A stretch of DNA of 60,000 bases from Takakia lepidozioides (GCA_030704615.1 CM060733.1:64916001-64976000); one strand, 5' to 3'. Shown: positions 42,501-53,362, counted from the stretch's first letter. A program made the numbers and translations. The notes: generated from the letters alone by a model not told the origin.

Positions 42501-45206
42501 GTCACGTTTGTTTTGCCCACCCTGGTCATATATGCTGGGCCTAGCGACAAGTGTTCCATACTCCGTTCGTAACACTGGTGCAGCCCGTGACTGCTCTTGC
42601 GGTTCAACATGCAAATCATGCTGCAGGGGTTTGTCATGGATACCACTGTACCCCTTCAACTTATTTGCATTGACTCTTCCCAGCATTTCTTTGTTAACGG
42701 TTTGTAACATGGTGGTGTTGTTATCATACATCTTTTGTATGACATAAGGTCCTTTCCACGGTGATTTAAGCTTAGAAGCTTGAATCTTTCCTTTCTTCTG
42801 TAACCATAGAACCAAATCCCCCGTCTTAAAAGTCTTTAACTTGCCTTCATCAAACTGTTCCTTTCGCTTCATCTGAATTCTGGTCATATTATCAGCTGCA
42901 TCAGCACGTACTTCTTCCACATGGTATAATTCATGTTTCCTGACCTTGATGGAGTCTTGCAATTCCATTCTTTTTCCCCACTCCGTTCTCATGGTAGGTA
43001 ACAGGAATTCCACTGGAAGTAAGGCTTCCATGCCATAAACTAATTGGAATGGTGTATACTTAGTGGTGACTTTATATGAAGTCCTGTATGACCACAAAGC
43101 TGTCAGCAGCTTTGTATCCCAATCCGTTCTGTTTGCATTGACTATCTTAGCCAAGATAGTACATAGTATTTTGTTGGTAGCCTCTGCCTGCCCATTACCT
43201 TGTGGGTAATATGTTGTACTCTTTCTATGCACAATCATAAACTCTTTAGTCAACAACTCAATGGTCTCATTAATGAAGTGACTTCCTTGATCACTGATAA
43301 ATTCTAAGGGACAGCCAAATCGTGTAAGTATGTTCTCGTACAGGAACCTTGCTGTGGACTTGGCTGTGTTGTCCCTCAAAGCTTTAGCTTCCACCCACTT
43401 TGTAGTATAATCAGTGGTTGTAATTATGTACCTGTTTCGTGTATTCTTGGATGGTGGGTTAATTGGTCCAACAAAGTCTAGTCCCCATTTCTGAAATGGT
43501 TCTGTAGGCATTGTAGGATGCAAGGCCATCCTTCCAGATCTCTGCAAAGGTCCTAGCCTCTGGCATTCATCACACTTCTGACAATACTCGTGTACATCTT
43601 TGAACAAAGTAGGCCACCAGTATCCTGCGAGTAGTATCTTTCTACTGGTAGTCTCTTCTCCAAAATGACCTCCAGCCACTCCTTTATGAACTTCCGCCAA
43701 AACTTTATTTACTTCATGGTGGTACAAGCATCGTTTTAGTACTCCATCAGGTCCTAACTTATACATTCTGCTTCCTACCATAGTATAAGGTAAAGCTTTG
43801 ATAGCGATTCTCTTCCTCTGCTCCTTACCATAACTAGGTGGGCACTGACCATGAGCAAGGTAGTATCTGATTGGCCACTGCCAATCTAACCATTCATCTG
43901 CACTTCCTTGCACCTCCATTATAAATAAACTCGCATCAGGTAACTGATCGTCCACTCCTGTGGCGGCCTCTCCTGTTGTTAGTCGTGACAAATGATCTGC
44001 CACAAGATGCAAATGGCCAGGCTTGTAAATAACCTCGAACTCAAACTCATGCAAGATTATTAACCATCTTGCTATTCTTCCGCTTATCAGAGGTTTGTTC
44101 ACCAGATATATCAGAGCCTGGTGATCCACATAAAACATAAACTTTCTTCCCAATAGGTAATGCCTGAATTTCTTGACTGCATAAATCATTGCCAATGCTT
44201 CTCTTTCTGTTGTGCTATAGTTCCTCTCAGCACTGTTCATCAACCAGCTAGCATAGTACACAGGTGAATCTATATTCCCTGTAACATTCTGGGCTAACAC
44301 CGCTCCCAACGCTTCTCCTGATGCATCGCAATGAACATGGAATACTACATGCCAGTGAGGGTTAATCAGTACAGGTGTAGTTGTTACTGACAGTGTAAGT
44401 TCCTCAAATGTCTGTTGACATTCCGCTGTCCAGGTAAACACTGCATCTTTCTTCAGTAGTTTGCTCAATGGTGCTGCTATTTGTGCATACCTTTTGACAA
44501 ATCTCCTGTAATAACTGGTTTGCCCAAGGAATCTCCGTAGACTTTTAACATTCACTGGTGGTGGAGAGGCTTTAATGGACTCTGTCTTTCTGGGATCCAC
44601 AAGGAATCCCTTCTTACACACAATGTGTCCCAGAAGCACCCCTGAGTTCACACAGAAGGTACACTTCTCTGGATTCAGGCCCAGACCTCTCATCCTGCAT
44701 CTGGCCAAACATAACTCCAATTTATGCAAGTGCTCACTCTTAGAGCTGTACACACTGAAATCATCCAAGAATACCAGCATGAAATCATCCAGATACTCAT
44801 GAAAAGATTCACTTATCACTCTCTGAAAGGTCGCTGGTGCATTACAAAGTCCAAAGGGCATGACTTTGTATGCATAAGCCCCCCAGTCTGTGATGAAAGC
44901 TGTTTTCCCTTGGTCTTCTTCTGCCACTTGCACTTGATTATAACCACTGAAGCCATCCATGAATGAGTACATCTCATGGCCTGCCACAGTGTCTAATACT
45001 GCTTCTGTGAATGGCAAAGGGAAAGGATATTTCTTCGTACAAGCATTCAGCTTCTTATAGTTCACACATACTCTTAGTTTGCCATTCTTCTTGGGAACTA
45101 CAACAATGGGTGACAACCAAGTTGTATACTCTATTGGGTATATAAACTTAGCCTCAGCCAACTTCTTTATCTCTTCTCCAACCTTCTGTGCGTAGTTGGG
45201 ATTCAT
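42462..45206 (-). CDS. pol: RT-RNase H-integrase of gypsy copy B
   Basis: The 914-residue frame is the most complete pol of this family in the window. RT motifs are WLSPIVVVPKKNGKLRVCV, MDGFSGYNQV, GLCNAPATFQR and the catalytic VFLDDFSVYS (LDD where YIDD is usual). RNase H is FHVHCDASGEALGAV and FYVDHQALIYL. The integrase has the H2C2 finger and DFVGP, SDQGSHF and NGQAEA catalytic positions. The frame then enters the CACAGC tandem repeat and stops there, because the repeat block differs by an indel from copy A. It begins at an internal ATG only because of the frameshift just upstream. Confidence 0.9.
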   Translation of the reverse strand: MNPNYAQKVGEEIKKLAEAKFIYPIEYTTWLSPIVVVPKKNGKLRVCVNYKKLNACTKKYPFPLPFTEAVLDTVAGHEMYSFMDGFSGYNQVQVAEEDQGKTAFITDWGAYAYKVMPFGLCNAPATFQRVISESFHEYLDDFMLVFLDDFSVYSSKSEHLHKLELCLARCRMRGLGLNPEKCTFCVNSGVLLGHIVCKKGFLVDPRKTESIKASPPPVNVKSLRRFLGQTSYYRRFVKRYAQIAAPLSKLLKKDAVFTWTAECQQTFEELTLSVTTTPVLINPHWHVVFHVHCDASGEALGAVLAQNVTGNIDSPVYYASWLMNSAERNYSTTEREALAMIYAVKKFRHYLLGRKFMFYVDHQALIYLVNKPLISGRIARWLIILHEFEFEVIYKPGHLHLVADHLSRLTTGEAATGVDDQLPDASLFIMEVQGSADEWLDWQWPIRYYLAHGQCPPSYGKEQRKRIAIKALPYTMVGSRMYKLGPDGVLKRCLYHHEVNKVLAEVHKGVAGGHFGEETTSRKILLAGYWWPTLFKDVHEYCQKCDECQRLGPLQRSGRMALHPTMPTEPFQKWGLDFVGPINPPSKNTRNRYIITTTDYTTKWVEAKALRDNTAKSTARFLYENILTRFGCPLEFISDQGSHFINETIELLTKEFMIVHRKSTTYYPQGNGQAEATNKILCTILAKIVNANRTDWDTKLLTALWSYRTSYKVTTKYTPFQLVYGMEALLPVEFLLPTMRTEWGKRMELQDSIKVRKHELYHVEEVRADAADNMTRIQMKRKEQFDEGKLKTFKTGDLVLWLQKKGKIQASKLKSPWKGPYVIQKMYDNNTTMLQTVNKEMLGRVNANKLKGYSGIHDKPLQHDLHVEPQEQSRAAPVLRTEYGTLVARPSIYDQGGQNKRDTTHHDVTQPITT

Positions 45207-45769
45207 TCTATACCTCGCCTGCTTGATTGGTACTGACCCTGGTTCCAGTTCAATCTTATGCTGACAGACTTCAGGTGGTATCCCTTTAGATCCTCATAGC
45301 TCCAAGCGAATACATCTCTGTATTTGATGAACAAGCTTTTAGCTTCTTCGAAGAATTCCGGCTCCAAATCAGCTCCTACTTTCACTATCCTCGGTTCCTC
45401 CTGAGTTCCCACATTTACTTCTCTCACCTGCTCATTAGCTGTGATTGTCCAACCAGTCACCACTTCATCCTGTAAGCTCACAGTGGCTGGTTCTTCTAGG
45501 ATTTCTATTTCTCCTTCTCTCTCTTCATAGAAATGTGATGGGTAAATGCTAGTTTCCTCTTCAGTTGGTGTTGCTGTCACTACACCACAGCAGATACCTC
45601 TCAAACAACTTAGGCTTTCCAGCCGCATCTCTGCAACCTGCTCCCACTCTGGGTGTGCAGCAAATAGGGTAGCTTCCTGCTCCTCATCCAGTCCTCCTCT
45701 CCAGTCATACTCTCTGACTCCTCGAGGTCTTCTTGTAGCAGGTAAGTAGGACCCTTCCCACTGGGACAC
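45203..45769 (-). pseudogene. pol: RT N-terminal linker of gypsy copy B
   Basis: From about 45746 downward the frame matches the copy A segment after the protease (DWRGGLDEEQEATLFAAHPE, VFAWSYEDLKG). A one-base loss in the A run at about 45284-45287 puts the remaining 80 bases in the wrong frame, and the RT continues in the next frame. Confidence 0.8.
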
Positions 45770-45887
45770 AGAACTAGCAATCTTGTAAAGGCATCACATT
45801 TGCAGAACAGTAACAATGTATTTGTAGCAAATTGGAGTCTTCTCATAAAGGTGGACGAAAACGCCAGGATGGGCTGCGAAATCACTA
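45747..45887. other. Unassigned sequence between gypsy copy B and gap
   Basis: About 140 bp without homology to copy A. No gene is supported. Confidence 0.6.
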
Positions 45888-46387
45888 NNNNNNNNNNNNN
45901 NNNNNNNNNNNNNNNNNNNNNNNNNNNNNNNNNNNNNNNNNNNNNNNNNNNNNNNNNNNNNNNNNNNNNNNNNNNNNNNNNNNNNNNNNNNNNNNNNNNN
46001 NNNNNNNNNNNNNNNNNNNNNNNNNNNNNNNNNNNNNNNNNNNNNNNNNNNNNNNNNNNNNNNNNNNNNNNNNNNNNNNNNNNNNNNNNNNNNNNNNNNN
46101 NNNNNNNNNNNNNNNNNNNNNNNNNNNNNNNNNNNNNNNNNNNNNNNNNNNNNNNNNNNNNNNNNNNNNNNNNNNNNNNNNNNNNNNNNNNNNNNNNNNN
46201 NNNNNNNNNNNNNNNNNNNNNNNNNNNNNNNNNNNNNNNNNNNNNNNNNNNNNNNNNNNNNNNNNNNNNNNNNNNNNNNNNNNNNNNNNNNNNNNNNNNN
46301 NNNNNNNNNNNNNNNNNNNNNNNNNNNNNNNNNNNNNNNNNNNNNNNNNNNNNNNNNNNNNNNNNNNNNNNNNNNNNNNNNNNNNNN
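45888..46387. other. Assembly gap (500 N)
   Basis: A second run of exactly 500 N, placed between the truncated gypsy copy B and a CACTA remnant. Confidence 1.
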
Positions 46388-47797
46388 TGGGGAAGTATGC
46401 GGAGGGCTACATCCGCGACGAAGCCCTGGGCTTCATGACAGAGTATAGGTCTTCATTTGATGCAATACAACGACGGGTGTGGGACGGAGAAAGAGGAAGA
46501 AGGAAAGTTGTAGGCGAGGTCCTTCGAAGGTGGTGGAACAAAGCGTGCCATGAGCCGCGCCTTCGGGATGTGGCAAATGATTATGTGTTGAACAACACAA
46601 ACAAGCATGACACCATGGAGACAGTGGGTGCCAACTTTACATCCCTCCTGTGCTATTCTTAATGGTCTTTGTATGCTGGAATTACATATATATTGTCACA
46701 AGTCATTCCGGCCACTATTGGAGTGGGATAGTGTGTACTAACAGGGTGCTTCAGACGACTACAGAGGGTGTTTTGTGGATCTTGGTTGTTGCTTGCAAGT
46801 GATTATGAAGTAGGCTGCATCACTACAGTGTGCTTGAAGGACACACACTGCATGTGGCATGCATGTACAGCACGGTGTTGGTCAGGGGGACTGAGTTGCC
46901 AGCTTCTATTTGGTTTCTGCCAGAAAGTACGCAGCGGAGAAGGTCCGCCTGAAAAACGGAACGGAGTGCATTTGCAAAAGCATGGCGGAGGGGCGGTCGT
47001 AGGGCAGATCCCCGGTGGAGTACCCACAACAATAGAGGAGCTGCAGCCCTTTACAATGTGGGTCAGATCTGCAATTGCAGTGTACGCATCAGAGAAGAGG
47101 ACCCAGATGAGGGCATGGTGAGTCTATCATTTCCCCCAGGGCTGATTGCCACTTCGTACCGGTCAATGAAAGCATAGGCAATCACTATAGAGTGGACGAT
47201 GCCAACACCAGCCTCCTGGTGACTTATGACAGCGGAGTGGCATCATTTTGAACAAGAGAGTAGGAGCTGTGTACGAGATCAGAATCCAATTTCATGCCAT
47301 GTGGAATATGTAGGAGTGATCAAAGAGATCCTTAAACTAGACTAGGTCTTGTGAAGCCAATTCTATTCCGTTGTTCTTGGGTAAAAGCCAATATGGTAGG
47401 AGAGAATGCCACATGAAACGGGATGAGTACGGGTTCCTCCTTGCTGATTCAGAAAAATGCTAACAGATGAAGAGCCATTCATCTTCCCATCGCAAGTTGA
47501 GCAAGTTTCTTTTCAGATGACACCCATGCGCCGGGATGGAAGGTGGTTCTTCACAAGGACCCCCGGGCCAAACGAGTCGTGGCCGACGTCCAGATCTGGG
47601 ACCTAGGGGAGAATGCCGACCACGAGGGTCTGAGGGAACCACAAAATCTACCAGATACGGCCGAACCAGTCTCTTTGGAAGGAGCAGTTACCTTTAATGA
47701 GGAAGACATTCCAGGGTTGGTAATTACCGCAAGGCAAATTGCAGATGTGGGTAGTGAAGGGGAAGATTATTTGGATATAGATAGTGAGCCCAGCTGA
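46388..47797 (+). pseudogene. Second CACTA transposase remnant (DUF4218 end and DUF4216)
   Basis: From the gap edge the + strand reads GKYAEGYIRDEALGFMTEY and DYVLNNTNKHD, the end of a DUF4218 domain equivalent to 9140-9370 of the first CACTA gene. Fragments of the DUF4216 region follow at 46920-47120 (FTMWVRSAIAVYAS), 47150-47340 (SYRSM, YDSGVA, VEYVGVIKEIL) and 47410-47797 (KRDEYGFLLADS, DEEPFIFPSQVEQV). They are separated by frameshifts and stops. Divergence from the first copy indicates a different CACTA family. Upstream domains would lie in the gap. Confidence 0.8.
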
Positions 47798-48386
47798 ATC
47801 TCAGTGTCCATTAAGCCAGCAGCTCATAGACGAGAGCTATGCTAAGGACTCTTACTGTCCTTAGAACCCATTTTGTACAGTCCTGCAAGCGCGCAAGGGC
47901 GAGACAATTAATAGTATCGATAATAATGTCCCAGTATGTGGTCCGTACTGTCTTGTGAACAAACTTTTTTTGTTCTGCAATATTGTTTCTGACATGTGAG
48001 GAGAGGATCGTCTTCATGTACGGGAAGTAGATGTGAATGTGTGCATGCATTTTCTGGCCCAGCTGCATGCTTTCCAGGAAAAAGACCAGTGGAATGGGGG
48101 GTGTCTCCAAAGCAGCAGGACCGAACGACACCTTTTTGTGCTTCCCTTGCTTTCCTTCTCACCGTTGTTGCATTCTCCCACCTGCCCAACAACAAGCACT
48201 CTCGAAGCAATACATGACATATGTTGCAACATGGTCTTCTTCACCAGCGAATGAGCTTTTTTGCTACATGTACTGCCACGTCCACATTAACGTTGATCCC
48301 TGCAAGCACTTGGCAAGACCACCCCAGAGCACAAATCCAGCAACCACCACAAACACATCTAACTGATTGTAGTGACACGGGAATAG

Positions 48387-48447
48387 TCACTTGTAGAGGA
48401 ATTGAACCTCCAGCCAAATGAATGGCTCTGCCCTTGTAGCACAAGTG
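48387..48447 (-). repeat. tRNA-like sequence, possible SINE head
   Basis: On the minus strand a perfect 7-bp stem (CACTTGT 48447-48441 with ACAAGTG 48394-48388) encloses a hairpin AGCCA-TTCATT-TGGCT and a T-arm-like GGAGG-TTCAATT-CCTCT. It is 61 nt long and has no normal D arm, so it is not a standard tRNA gene. A related piece lies at 11106-11165. Confidence 0.4.
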
Positions 48448-48624
48448 CGATGCAAAAACAAGGTGAGTACAAAATGAGGAAGCACTTACGAGGTCCCCAT
48501 CCCTCGGATGGGCTCCCACTTGTGCTCTAGAATTGTGCAGGCCTGACTAGCACCAATTGCATGAATCCTAAGCCTGAATGTCAAATGCAGTTTATGTCGC
48601 GATGCAGCACGCCATCATCTAACC

Positions 48625-49325
48625 TGTAGTTTCCAATTTCACTGGTGTCACAACTGCCTTCAAGTCAACATCAAATTAAGTCCACCTATGCGCAAATCGC
48701 AGAATGTCTCATGACACCATCTGCTGGTTTGGCATGATATGATTGTAGTTCACAACCTTAATGAACGCTTTCAGCCTTGACCTCTTTGCGATCTTCTTCT
48801 GTGACTACTTCTTCATAATTTATGAAAGGAAAAAGCAGCTACACATCAAATTCTTGCAAGTACAGGGGGGTACTCAGGCCTCCTTGGGAGAAAGAGTGCC
48901 ATAAACACAGACACTTCCTTAAATGTAAAAATTGGAGAAGCGAACGTCTGGTGGCAATAACTGCCTAAACCAGAATTATACTCCATTCCAGCGCACATGT
49001 AAAGGGTCGGATGATAACTCGGAATCCCAGTTGGAGATAATGAGACGAATACATGACTATCTTGCGAGTTTCAACTTTCTTGGAGGTAGTTTCCAGTTTC
49101 TCTGGTGTCACAACTGCCTTCAAGCTGGGTTTAGAGGAATTAAGTCCACTCGCAAATGCAGAATGTCTCCCTCATCTGCGTGGGCAAAAGGAGGTTTGGC
49201 ATGATATGATTGTAGCTCACAACCAAAGGGCATATTCTTCAGCCTTGACGTCTTGCGATCTTCTTCTGTGACGCTTCTGCATAACTTGTGAAATGGAAAA
49301 GTAGCTACACATCAAATTATTGCGA
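48625..49325 (+). repeat. Direct repeat of ~240 bp, offset ~460 bp
   Basis: Positions 48625-48865 and 49086-49325 align over their length (shared landmarks: TGGTGTCACAACTGCCTTCAAG, TTTGGCATGATATGATTGTAG, CGATCTTCTTCTGTGAC, AGCTACACATCAAATT). No gene is supported in either copy. The rest of 47798-50300 holds nothing I can name. Confidence 0.7.
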
Positions 49326-50323
49326 TGCCACTCAATGGCACTATGAACGTTTCGAGCATGCTGTCAAAAAACTAGACGGGCAAAAATCCAATTCAGCAGC
49401 CTCACCTTGCGTGGATACTTGGGAATTGATGCCAGAAGGGCATGCCCGTATGCGCGCTCCATCGTGCCTCCATCCAGCACATTCTGTAAATGATGAATGA
49501 CCAAGACCCCGATGTCACACCGTTCTGAGAAGCCACTACGCGCGCTCACAGTATACGAAGGCCTTGCGTGTCAGGATTTCCATTCCCACGTCCCGCCATG
49601 TCCGACGCAGCACTTGCATCCTTGTCTCTGCCAGGTGGAGGCAACACGTATTAAAATATCTATTCCCCCAAGGCCACATTTTGTTTACCTCTTTTTGTGA
49701 AAGCCACGTCAGCAAATGTGCTGTCGAGTCATGGGTGCAATGAATGCGCAGTGGTTCATGGAGTCGTCGAGTCGACTACATATTCACTTTAATGAATAAA
49801 TATCTTTATTCCATTAATCGAATTAGGAAAGAAAATTTGTAGTCGCATGTGTAGTAATTACAACCACTTGTAATTTTGGCTTTTTCAAATTTTATGTATT
49901 TACGCAATTCGTAAAATAGCCCGGAATTCTGCTACGACTCCGGAGTCGTTGACCCCACTTCTGTCCGCCGTCTGAAATGCCCCCGTGGGCCCACATTGTC
50001 TGTTTCGACTCTCCAGTAGTCTCGTTTACTACCAAGTGGTTCCCGGAGTGGTCGCGGACATGCAGTCGAATCGGAAAAGACACGAATGCTTCTAGTGACC
50101 TAACCAAATGTCTCTACCTCGAGCCATACAACAACAATTAAGCCATTTTCATTCCCCAAACGATCACAAACAATTTCACTTTTTCAAGTAACTCTGTGTT
50201 AGGGACTACATAGTAGCTCACATGTATAAGCATTGTCTTTTGCTATGTAACATTCACTGTTGTTGCTCCATTTTATATGTGTATGCAGCCTTTGCGTGTT
50301 TGCAGCTGAGTGCCATTATTATT

Positions 50324-50962
50324 AAGTCGGTGCCGACTATGAACTATCGGTATTCAGCTCATACGAGCACACGACCTTCAGGCTGACAGAGCTATTTCCA
50401 TTGCGTATCCTGTGCCAATTTCAGAGCAACTTTTATCTATCACAGGCTCAAGTCGGTGCCGACCATCTTGTCTCGGGCCTTTGCATTCTAACTAAGTCAA
50501 TTTAAGTGGACTTCCCATTTGAATCCCAGGGGTTTATCCAATACAATAAACTACAGTTGAATATGGAGTCTGTGAAGTCGTTGCCGACTTTTAGATTTGT
50601 GACCTGCTCGATCAATGCCCAAACACCAACAAATTGTTGGAATGCGAATCACCGGAGCTTATGACTAAAGGAGCTAATGATTTCCGATTGGCATTCAAAC
50701 ACAAGGAGGACTTTCATATAAGCACTCCCCTTTCATTGCCGTTCGTCTGTTCTTAAAGTCGTTACCGACTTCAATATGACATTTGTTACCTCAAACTGAC
50801 GATGTCGATGCTTGCTGCGCTCTGTAAAGTCGGTGCCGACTTCAATTCATTTGAGTTACCCGAGCCCAAACTATCTTTATACCTCTTAAGAAATTTGGAC
50901 CCAAACAACAACACGTAATAGAAGTAGGATTGCTATTTATTTCTGCAAATCATTGCTGACTT
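50324..50962. repeat. Palindrome array AAGTCGG-CCGACTT (6 units)
   Basis: Half-sites AAGTCGG and CCGACTT (centre TG, or TT/TA variants) occur at 50324, 50450, 50575, 50756, 50827 and, decayed, at 50947. Spacing is 126, 125, 252 (two steps) and 120 bp, with the 50756 unit out of step. The array is intergenic, directly 3' of the RING-H2 gene. A separate perfect palindrome ACGACTCCGGAGTCGT lies at 49934-49949. Confidence 0.85.
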
Positions 50963-51038
50963 CAAACTACATTGCCTCTTTAGGCCACTGGTGTGTCATC
51001 AAAGACATATTGCTTTTCGGTCTGGCCTATGTACATTG

Positions 51039-51530
51039 TCTCAGATCCTATGTCGGCAAACTGGGCATGACCCGTTTCGCCGCAGCCACCTGTCAATGCA
51101 TGGAGTGTGAAAGGAATGACCGCACTCACTTAGAATGCGGACGAAGTTTCCAATTACTAGACACTCTAGGCAGATGGTGCAGGTTTCGTATAGTGCAGGA
51201 GCTGTTTCCCCCGCAAGAACTAACTTGAGGGATTGCTCTTGAATGATTTCCATGCTTGCCCCACTCCACTGCAAATCCTCCTCTTCATCAACCTCCATCT
51301 CCTTAGCTTCTTCATCAATCTCCATTTGCTCAGCTTCATCATCACCCTCTTCGTCATCTGAATCGGTAATGTCGTCCCCAGCTGAAGGAGTATTCCCATT
51401 CTCAGACTGCAGAAGCAACATTGCTTCCTGATGTTCTTGCCTTTCAACGCACTTGGCGATATTGTTCAGAAATGGAGTCCACCATAACTCCGATGGAGGC
51501 CTGCCCTCCCCATCCCCCTCTTGCCTGCAT
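51039..51530 (-). CDS. RING-H2 finger protein with acidic region, last exon
   Basis: The minus-strand frame ends in a C3H2C3 RING finger (CTICLECL, CGHSFHTPCIDRWL, CPVCRHRI), the signature of RING-H2 ubiquitin ligases that pair with an E2. Before it is an Asp/Glu-rich block (DITDSDDEEGDDEAEQ). The frame is open well upstream of the first ATG (51421), through PPSELWWTPFLNN to a plausible acceptor CAG near 51531, so this is probably the terminal exon of a larger gene rather than a 126-residue protein. The substrate is unknown. It could be a host gene or cargo of a transposon. Confidence 0.7.
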
Positions 51531-51679
51531 TGGAACTAGGTGCGTCCATCTTAACTAAACAGGGAATGTCCAACAACACAGTGGATTTTCATAAAAGTGG
51601 CCGTCAACACTAAAGTCAGATTTATCCAGCAAGGTTAAGACTTGCGGGTCCAGATTCAGATCCTTGAGAATCTCTTCTA

Positions 51680-52500
51680 CTATCTTATGTCAGGACTTAG
51701 CCTGTTTGACAAGGTGGTCCTGTTTCCAAGATATAGAGTAGGGTATCTGGTGTTGGACATGTGTTGCAACTGACCCCACCATCTGACCTTGAATTCATCT
51801 CGTCGGGAGCTTAAGGAAGGGATGCCAAACTCACCCCGAACAGCCACATTGGGTGTTTTGGAGCATGTTGACATGCACTCCTTAAGCACCCCCACTTGAA
51901 TGGATTCTAGAGACTTAGCCTGGTTGGAGTTATCAACCCATATAGCAGATCCATACTCCAAAGCAGGTCTAATAATGCGGCAAAGCAAGGTTTTCTTGAC
52001 CTCGGAGTTAATCCCTCTGCAGTGGAAAAATTTAGTGAGACTCAGCACTTTGCCCTTGCCAGTTTGAACAACTTTCTGGATATGTGCATCCCAGTTACAG
52101 TTGGAGGAAAACTCAACGCCCAGGTATGTGTAGGAAGAGAGGACTGGAATCTCTTGGCTACCCCACTGCCACTTAAGATCACTTCCTCCCTCTCCTCTGT
52201 CATTGAATGCCACCACTGCACATTTACTGACATTAGCCTCTAGCCCCGAAAGATCAAAGTATCTCTTCGCGCAATCAATCAATTCTTGGAGGTTGGAAGG
52301 AGTCTCCCCTATGCCTGCGAAGTCATCCGCAAACATAAGGGCTGGAATAGTGGCATCACCCACCCTTAACCCAAATCCCTCACGTTCCACATCCTCGAGG
52401 AGTTGATCGATGAAAACATTGAAGAGCAGAGGGGAAAGGGTACATCCTTGAGCTACACCTTGGTCTATATCAAAGAAGTTAGACTTCTCTCCATTTTTCC
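51680..52500 (-). pseudogene. LINE (non-LTR) reverse transcriptase fragment
   Basis: The minus strand reads QGVAQGCTLSPLLFNVFID (52460-52400), then the catalytic block ALMFADDFAGIG and the thumb region with YTYLGVEFSS and ALEYGSAIWVD. These are the hallmarks of non-LTR RTs. No endonuclease or 3' tail was recognised, and the frame starts and ends abruptly, so this is a fragment. Confidence 0.8.
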
Positions 52501-52765
52501 TCCAATCAAAATATTAGCAGCACTAAAGTATGCAGCAATTTTTGTTGCTAACAGATCAGACTTCCTCCATAGTAACATTTCTCTTGCATTTTTTGGAGTC
52601 ATGTGTTGTTCCAACCAACTTCTTCCTGGTGAAATGCCTATATGCCGATTTCTTCACACCAGTCTCATTGTCGTCACGTCGAGTATCATCAGAAGATCAG
52701 ATGAAATTCTCCAAATCAACAGACAGCAGACGCCCTTTCTCCAAAAGTCTTGTTTTTGTCAACGG

Positions 52766-53362
52766 CTATTTTACAAGTGACATCAGACAACCAGATCCTC
52801 CAGATAATATTCTGGTCACAAGAACCCCAACATCGTCCTCTCCAAGCTTGTCATTGAGAATTACTTCGTCCGGTGTGCAAGCTTGAATTCGACCTTCGAA
52901 CAGGGTGCTACCATCATCACTAAGGAGCAAACTCTGCATGTTTCTCCAGCTGTTCCTCCCCAATCCTTCACCGGAATCATCCAAAGTTTCTCTGTTCCCA
53001 GGAAAATCAGTGTCATGGAGGAAATCTTCACTGCTACAATATTCCTGCGTGACAGACGGAGTACCCCTATCCAGGCTACACTCTCCAACGCTATCTTTTT
53101 GTTGGTGAATATTTGATACATCCCAAACAACTGGTGTCCCAATGGCCTCATTCAAGGTTTCAGCATCCATATGTGGATAAGGCAGACGATTGGATCTGAC
53201 TGCGTCGTCACAAGAGGTTAAGATCACGGAGATGGTAGAGGACGTCAATTTGTGTCCATGGCAAGTTCCCACTCCGGAGATATTGAGGCAATCTCCTGAG
53301 GCAACAACGCATGTAGATCGTGGAAGCGACATGAACACTTTTTGACCAATCTGGAACCCCAT
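52766..53362 (-). CDS. DUF8039-like protein segment
   Basis: The 198-residue frame begins MGFQIGQKVFMSLPRST and includes GVGTCHGHKLTSSTISV, LPYPHMDAETLNEAIGTPVVWD and, in the second half, FEGRIQACTPDEVILNDKLGEDD. This spacing resembles the DUF8039 module found next to plant transposase-derived proteins, with the second half perhaps the beginning of another repeat. The identification is by recall of the pattern only. A family-3 palindrome lies 9 bp upstream of its start (53371-53394). Confidence 0.45.
   Translation of the reverse strand: MGFQIGQKVFMSLPRSTCVVASGDCLNISGVGTCHGHKLTSSTISVILTSCDDAVRSNRLPYPHMDAETLNEAIGTPVVWDVSNIHQQKDSVGECSLDRGTPSVTQEYCSSEDFLHDTDFPGNRETLDDSGEGLGRNSWRNMQSLLLSDDGSTLFEGRIQACTPDEVILNDKLGEDDVGVLVTRILSGGSGCLMSLVK

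Larger units (their letters stand above)
37330..45746 (-). mobile_element. Gypsy element copy B (inverted relative to copy A)
   Basis: RT, RNase H, integrase, the repeat-rich tail and the entire extra region are present on the minus strand, then a polypurine tract and LTR. Homology to copy A stops abruptly near 45746, upstream of the linker before RT, so the 5' third is missing. Unlike copy A it keeps the complete RT core. Confidence 0.85.

Noticed and set aside
48367-48374. TTGTAGTG as the right terminus of the second CACTA element
   Set aside because: An 8-bp match only, no partner CACTACAA visible (left end is in the gap or lost), and it abuts the tRNA-like sequence; not enough support.
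48387-48447. Functional tRNA gene
   Set aside because: No normal D arm and a total length of 61 nt; more likely a SINE-like or decayed sequence.
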